34,515 nucleotides of DNA from an uncultured Dialister sp. (GTDB lineage: Bacteria > Bacillota > Negativicutes > Veillonellales > Dialisteraceae). The stretch covers positions 1-34,515 of the forward strand of contig UQQQ01000021.1 in NCBI GenBank assembly GCA_900543165.1, given 5' to 3'. The notes beneath the pieces are model-generated. The model saw only the letters and a program-made list of their open reading frames with translations, did no database searches and was not told the origin of the DNA. This document shows, piece after piece, positions 31,103 through 34,515 of this stretch. Positions within the stretch are counted from its first letter, which is position 1; each line of letters starts with the position of its first letter. The translations under genes and the position numbers were made by a program.

Positions 31103-31430
31103 AAGGGTTCAGGGTTCGCGATACGAGAATATCGTTATCCCTACCAGTGGGTAATGTGATTAAGTTAAGCCGCAGAACGTCTTGGCTCCCCATCGGGGGA
31201 GCTGCCCGAAGGGCTTGTGCAAGCGAACTGGATTTTTAGGAGCGAAGCGACGCGAAAATCCAGTGAGACGCCATTTCAAGCGAAGCGAGATGAGGGGCTA
31301 TGTAGCGTATATCCCACATTGTTCGATAATCGCCAGCATGCCCCTATTGCCTTCGGCACTTCCCCCGGAGGGGGAAGCAAGATACTTCAACCCTGAACCC
31401 ATCAACCTGAACCCCGAACCCACTATCATT
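31103..31430. repeat. Repeat-rich spacer between argS and pyrG
   Basis: No gene. It contains GGGTTCAGGG, 'cgcgatacgagaatatcg', a GCTCCCC...GGGGGAGCTGCCCGAAGGGC module, 'gatttttaggagcgaagcgacgcgaaaatcc' (an inverted repeat), a CTTCCCCCGGAGGGGGAAG palindrome and CCTGAACCC-type units. No terminator or CTP-attenuator was recognised, so pyrG could be read from argS or from a promoter within the repeat. Confidence 0.6.
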
Positions 31431-31499
31431 TTCAAAAAATCGACGACTGAAGATTTCCATATTTGCGTTTTCCCGTTTCACCCTATCAAAGGAGGTCCC

Positions 31500-33119
31500 A
31501 TGACAAAATACATCTTCGTAACAGGCGGCGTCGTTTCATCCCTGGGCAAAGGCATCACCGCTGCGTCCCTGGGCAGACTGCTGAAGAACAGAGGCTACAA
31601 AGTCACCATTCAGAAATTCGACCCTTACATCAATATCGACCCGGGCACCATGAGCCCGTACCAGCACGGCGAGGTCTTCGTCACCGATGACGGCGCGGAA
31701 ACCGATCTGGATCTCGGTCATTACGAAAGATTCATCGATGAAAACCTGTCCAAGGCATCCAATGTCACCACAGGCAAAGTCTATCAGGCAGTCATCAACA
31801 AAGAAAGAAAAGGCGAATACTTAGGCTCCACCATTCAGGTCATCCCGCATATTACAAACGAGATCAAAGACCGCGTGCTCCGTGTCGGCAGAAATGACAA
31901 TGCAGACATCGTCATCACCGAAATCGGCGGCACCGTCGGCGATATCGAGTCTCTGCCATTCCTCGAAGCCATCCGTCAGGTCAAGAAAGACGTACCGAAC
32001 AGAAATGACGTCATCTACATCCACGTCACCCTCGTCCCGTACATCGAAGCTGCGGACGAACTCAAGACAAAGCCGACGCAGCACTCCGTCAAGGAACTGC
32101 GCTCCATCGGCATCCAGCCGGACGTCATCGTCTGCCGCACCGTGAAGGCCCTCTCTCCGGATATGAAGAGAAAGATCGGCATGTTCTGCGACGTAGAGCC
32201 GGAAGCCGTCATCAATAACCTCACCGCCAAGAGCATCTATGAAGTACCGCTCCTTCTGCAGGAAGAAGGCCTTGACCACATCGTCCTCCAGAAACTCGGC
32301 ATGGAAGACACCAAGTGCGACATGGAAGACTGGAAAGCCATGGTGGACCGCATTGTTTCCTCCGACAAAGAACTCAACATCGCTCTCGTCGGGAAATATG
32401 TCGAACTCCATGACGCCTACCTCTCCGTCGTCGAATCCCTGTCTCACGCAGGCTACGCCTTCGGTAATAAGGTCAAAGTCCACTGGATCAATTCCGAAGT
32501 CCTCGAAGAAGAGAAACCGGATCTTCGCGAAGTCTTCCAAGGCATCGACGGCATCGTCGTCCCCGGCGGTTTCGGCTACCGCGGCGTCGAAGGCAAGATC
32601 GATACCATCAAGTACGCGCGCGTCAATAAGATCCCATTCCTTGGACTTTGCCTTGGTATGCAGTGCGCTGTCATTGAATTTGCCAGAAACGTATGCGGCA
32701 TGACCGGTGCAAACTCCTCCGAATTCATCCCGGACACCCAGTACCCCGTCATCGACCTCATGCCAGACCAGGAAGATGTCACCGAAAAAGGCGGCACCAT
32801 GCGTCTCGGCATCTATCCGTGCAAACTCAAAGAAGGCAGCAAAGCCAGAGAACTCTACGGCGGACAGGAAATCGTCTACGAACGTCATCGCCATAGATAC
32901 GAAGTCTCCAATGCCCTTCGTCCGGAGCTTGAAAAAGCCGGCCTCGTCATCTGCGGCACCAGCCCGGACGGACGCCTCGTCGAAACGATCGAGCTCAAGG
33001 ATCATCCGTACTTCGAAGCCACCCAGGCTCATCCGGAATTCAAGAGCCGCCCGAATCGTCCGCATCCGCTCTTCCGCGGCCTCGTCGAAGCAGCCATCAA
33101 GCATAGAGATGAGAAATAA
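31500..33119 (+). CDS. pyrG: CTP synthase
   Basis: CTP synthase makes CTP from UTP, ATP and glutamine. The 539 residues are the normal length. The synthetase domain begins TKYIFVTGGVVSSLGKGI (P-loop in the first 20 residues), with KFDPYINIDPGTMSPYQHGEVFVTDDGAE. The C-terminal class I glutaminase domain carries PGGFGYRG, the nucleophile Cys384 in GLCLGMQ, and the His-Glu pair in QAHPEF. ATG 31500 follows AAAGGAGG; the open frame upstream is repeat DNA. A strong terminator follows. Confidence 0.97.
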   Translation: MTKYIFVTGGVVSSLGKGITAASLGRLLKNRGYKVTIQKFDPYINIDPGTMSPYQHGEVFVTDDGAETDLDLGHYERFIDENLSKASNVTTGKVYQAVINKERKGEYLGSTIQVIPHITNEIKDRVLRVGRNDNADIVITEIGGTVGDIESLPFLEAIRQVKKDVPNRNDVIYIHVTLVPYIEAADELKTKPTQHSVKELRSIGIQPDVIVCRTVKALSPDMKRKIGMFCDVEPEAVINNLTAKSIYEVPLLLQEEGLDHIVLQKLGMEDTKCDMEDWKAMVDRIVSSDKELNIALVGKYVELHDAYLSVVESLSHAGYAFGNKVKVHWINSEVLEEEKPDLREVFQGIDGIVVPGGFGYRGVEGKIDTIKYARVNKIPFLGLCLGMQCAVIEFARNVCGMTGANSSEFIPDTQYPVIDLMPDQEDVTEKGGTMRLGIYPCKLKEGSKARELYGGQEIVYERHRHRYEVSNALRPELEKAGLVICGTSPDGRLVETIELKDHPYFEATQAHPEFKSRPNRPHPLFRGLVEAAIKHRDEK

Positions 33120-33132
33120 ACGGTACAGTATG

Positions 33133-33166
33133 AAAAAAGCGAACCTCGAAAGGGGTTCGCTTTTTT
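33133..33166 (+). terminator. Terminator of pyrG
   Basis: AAAAAAGCGAACC ... GGTTCGCTTTTTT, 14 bp after the stop codon. Confidence 0.93.
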
Positions 33167-33171
33167 GTTGG

Positions 33172-33345
33172 CGGGTTCGGGTGGCGGCTTCGCCGCCGAG
33201 TATGAATCGCCTTCCCCTCGAGAGGAAGGTGCCCCGAAGGGGCGGATAGGGCACAGGCGGTATGAAAGAGAGTGGGAAGGAGCGGCTCAAGTGCGGCGCT
33301 TTGCGCCGATTTTGGTAAATGGCGATGCCCAAAAGTGGTATTCAA
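33172..33345. repeat. Repeat block after pyrG
   Basis: GGCGGCTTCGCCGCC hairpin, the palindromic CCTTCCCCTCGAGAGGAAGG module with GTGCCCCGAAGGGGC and tail (33209-33275), a GCGGCGCTTTGCGCCG hairpin and a 'ggcgatgcccaaaagtggtattcaag' link. Confidence 0.7.
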
Positions 33346-33383
33346 GCCTGAAACCTCTTTGTACGGATTTTCAAAAACCACCA

Positions 33384-33416
33384 TAAAAGCCATGGGCATG
33401 CCCGCCCATGGCTTTT
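33384..33416 (-). terminator. Terminator of the lipoprotein pseudogene
   Basis: AAAAGCCATGGG / CCCATGGCTTTT hairpin directly after the stop codon on the minus strand. It is symmetrical and could also work on the plus strand. Confidence 0.8.
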
Positions 33417-33417
33417 G

Positions 33418-34121
33418 TTATTTCATCTTCTGATAATGATCGTTTCCTCCGCTCCAGTAGAGTGTCTTTTTATCGACGACGGTCATGTCGTACACGACGC
33501 CTTCGTGATCGTCAGAGACGGCTTCGAAGCGGCCTTCGCCTTTCGCGCGCAGGGTGCCGCTGTCCACTTCTTTGAATTTGCCTTTCTTTCCCGGCCGTTC
33601 GCGCAGGTGCCAGCCGCCTTCGTCATCGATATCCAGCACATTGGTAGGATTTTTCGCTCCATCCATCGCCCAAGTGCCTTCCAGCGGCTAGAAATCAAAG
33701 CTCTCTTCCTCCGCACCTTCTGGCGCTCTCGTGAAGATACCGAAGGCGTCCATACGGAGGACATCGCTGTTCTCGCTGTCAATCCATGTGCGGTGCGCCA
33801 TGCCGTCGTGTTCATTGTAGAAATAGTCTGCTCCATATTTCTTGACAGGCTGCAGGTAGCCGCTGGCATAGATTTCTCCTTTGGCATCGTAGAGCGCGAC
33901 GCGCACTTCTTCTGTCTCACCGCTTTTCTCGATCTCAAGACGGTTCTCTTCTTCGCCGTGCCAGCTTCCCAGATAGCGGTTGCTCTCTTCGGAAATCTTC
34001 GACTCTTTCACCATGCCTTCAAACGAATCGGGCGGCGCTTCGGCGGATCGTTTCCGCAGGCAGAAACCATGCACAGGACGAGCGACAGAACGAGAGCCAT
34101 CGGTTTCTTTGCGTACTTCAT
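33418..34121 (-). pseudogene. Decayed lipoprotein gene (frameshift plus in-frame amber)
   Basis: A start at 34121 with GGAAGGAAG upstream reads MKYAKKPMALVLSLVLCMVS and then ACGND, a lipoprotein signal with lipobox VSAC. It then runs into a stop after about 37 codons. From about 34074 down another frame carries the mature part: YLGSWHGEEENRLEIEKSG... to EESFDF. A TAG follows at 33688-33690 and the same frame goes on with PLEGTWAMDGAKNP to YQKMK and TAA at 33418. The repeated 'GSW/GTW ... beta strand' layout suggests two lipocalin-like halves. The minimum is one frameshift and one nonsense change. The mature part keeps open frames, so the decay looks recent, or the sequence has errors. Confidence 0.75.
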
Positions 34122-34261
34122 CTTCCTTCCTCCTTGATCATGAATTCTGAGCGCCTTACTCTTTGTCTTCATTATATAGGAAATCGAGCCGGGCGGGCAA
34201 GGATGAGAGAAAATAGTTCGCGGTTAAATGGACCGCATGGGCAGCTCTCAAAACGGCCCTC

Positions 34262-34445
34262 ACCATTCAGTAGGTTAAACAGGTTCAGAAGGTTCTAAAG
34301 GTTCTAAGGGTTCAGAGGGGGTAACGGGGGTGGTGCGGCGCATAGTCATATGGAAGCGCCGCGGAGCTTTGAATATACGTTATCCTTGGAAAATAAGAAA
34401 CCTGTGAACCTTTTGAACCTTCAGAATCCTGAATCCTGAACCCCG
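34262..34445 (-). repeat. Composite repeat copy near the right edge
   Basis: GGTTCAGAAGGTTCTAAAGG-type units, the GC hairpin in inverted form (GCGGCGCATAGTCATATG...GAAGCGCCGCGGAG), then TGAACCTTTTGAACC and CCTGAATCC units. Confidence 0.7.
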
Positions 34446-34469
34446 AACCATAAAAAATTCAAAAACCTG

Positions 34470-34502
34470 TTGACACAATAGCCCAGGATGTGATAGTATT
34501 AT
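34470..34502 (+). promoter_or_regulatory. Strong promoter-like sequence reading out of the window
   Basis: TTGACA at 34470-34475 is followed by TAGTAT at 34494 (18-bp spacer) within a GATAGTATTATACC stretch. Its style resembles stable-RNA promoters; the transcribed gene lies beyond the window. Confidence 0.5.
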
Positions 34503-34515
34503 ACCCGTCGCTGAT

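Noticed and set aside
31182..31499. N-terminal extension of CTP synthase by about 106 residues
   Set aside because: The extension is translated repeat DNA; the conserved family start TKYIFVTGG directly follows ATG 31500 with AAAGGAGG.

Overview
The window most likely comes from the chromosome of a diderm Firmicute of the class Negativicutes, in the Dialister/Megasphaera/Veillonella range. The grounds are a signal-peptide OmpA-type outer-membrane protein alongside typical Firmicute gene pairs (DUF1934-argS, parA-parB followed by DUF4446 and an M23 peptidase), glycine riboswitches, Firmicute-type parS sites and strong Shine-Dalgarno sequences. The genus is inference. No phage, plasmid or conjugative genes, tRNA, rRNA or CRISPR array were seen.

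Layout. 1-7.8 kb: a PPK2-type polyphosphate kinase with a perfect parS in its leader, an OmpA-family porin-like protein, a HAD phosphatase on the minus strand, a sodium:solute symporter, a stand-alone FabH, a small unknown protein and an ArsR regulator. 8-13.6 kb: parA-parB, a DUF4446 membrane protein, a LytM/M23 peptidase and a secreted SGNH hydrolase whose coding sequence carries a second near-perfect parS. It is followed by a cluster of DnaA-box-like 9-mers. 13.8-16.5 kb: a ZIP metal transporter behind a Fur-like operator and a diguanylate cyclase with a broken N-terminus. 16.7-28.3 kb: four copies of a [tandem glycine riboswitch - terminator - AGCS amino-acid:cation symporter] cassette, interrupted by a MntA/HepT-type toxin-antitoxin pair and a glutamate/aspartate symporter. 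29-34.5 kb: DUF1934, argS, pyrG, a decayed lipoprotein gene and a promoter pointing out of the window.

How the genes fit together. parA, parB, two parS sites and a DnaA-box cluster suggest an origin-proximal segment. The four riboswitch-AGCS units form two sister pairs (A, B, B', A'). In each, one strand of the second aptamer's P1 helix is complementary to the 5' arm of the following terminator, which predicts shut-off by glycine. With the glutamate carrier they form an amino-acid-uptake block.

Between genes. Nearly every intergenic space is filled with a mosaic of short repeat modules: degenerate GTGACTA/G heptamer tracts that often start at a stop codon, a GC hairpin built on GCGGCGCTTC...GCGCCGC, an A/T-rich spacer and a distal module. 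There is also a small MITE-like family with AGGGAAACGCTGA termini. These repeats make up much of the non-coding DNA and are the least ordinary feature of the region.
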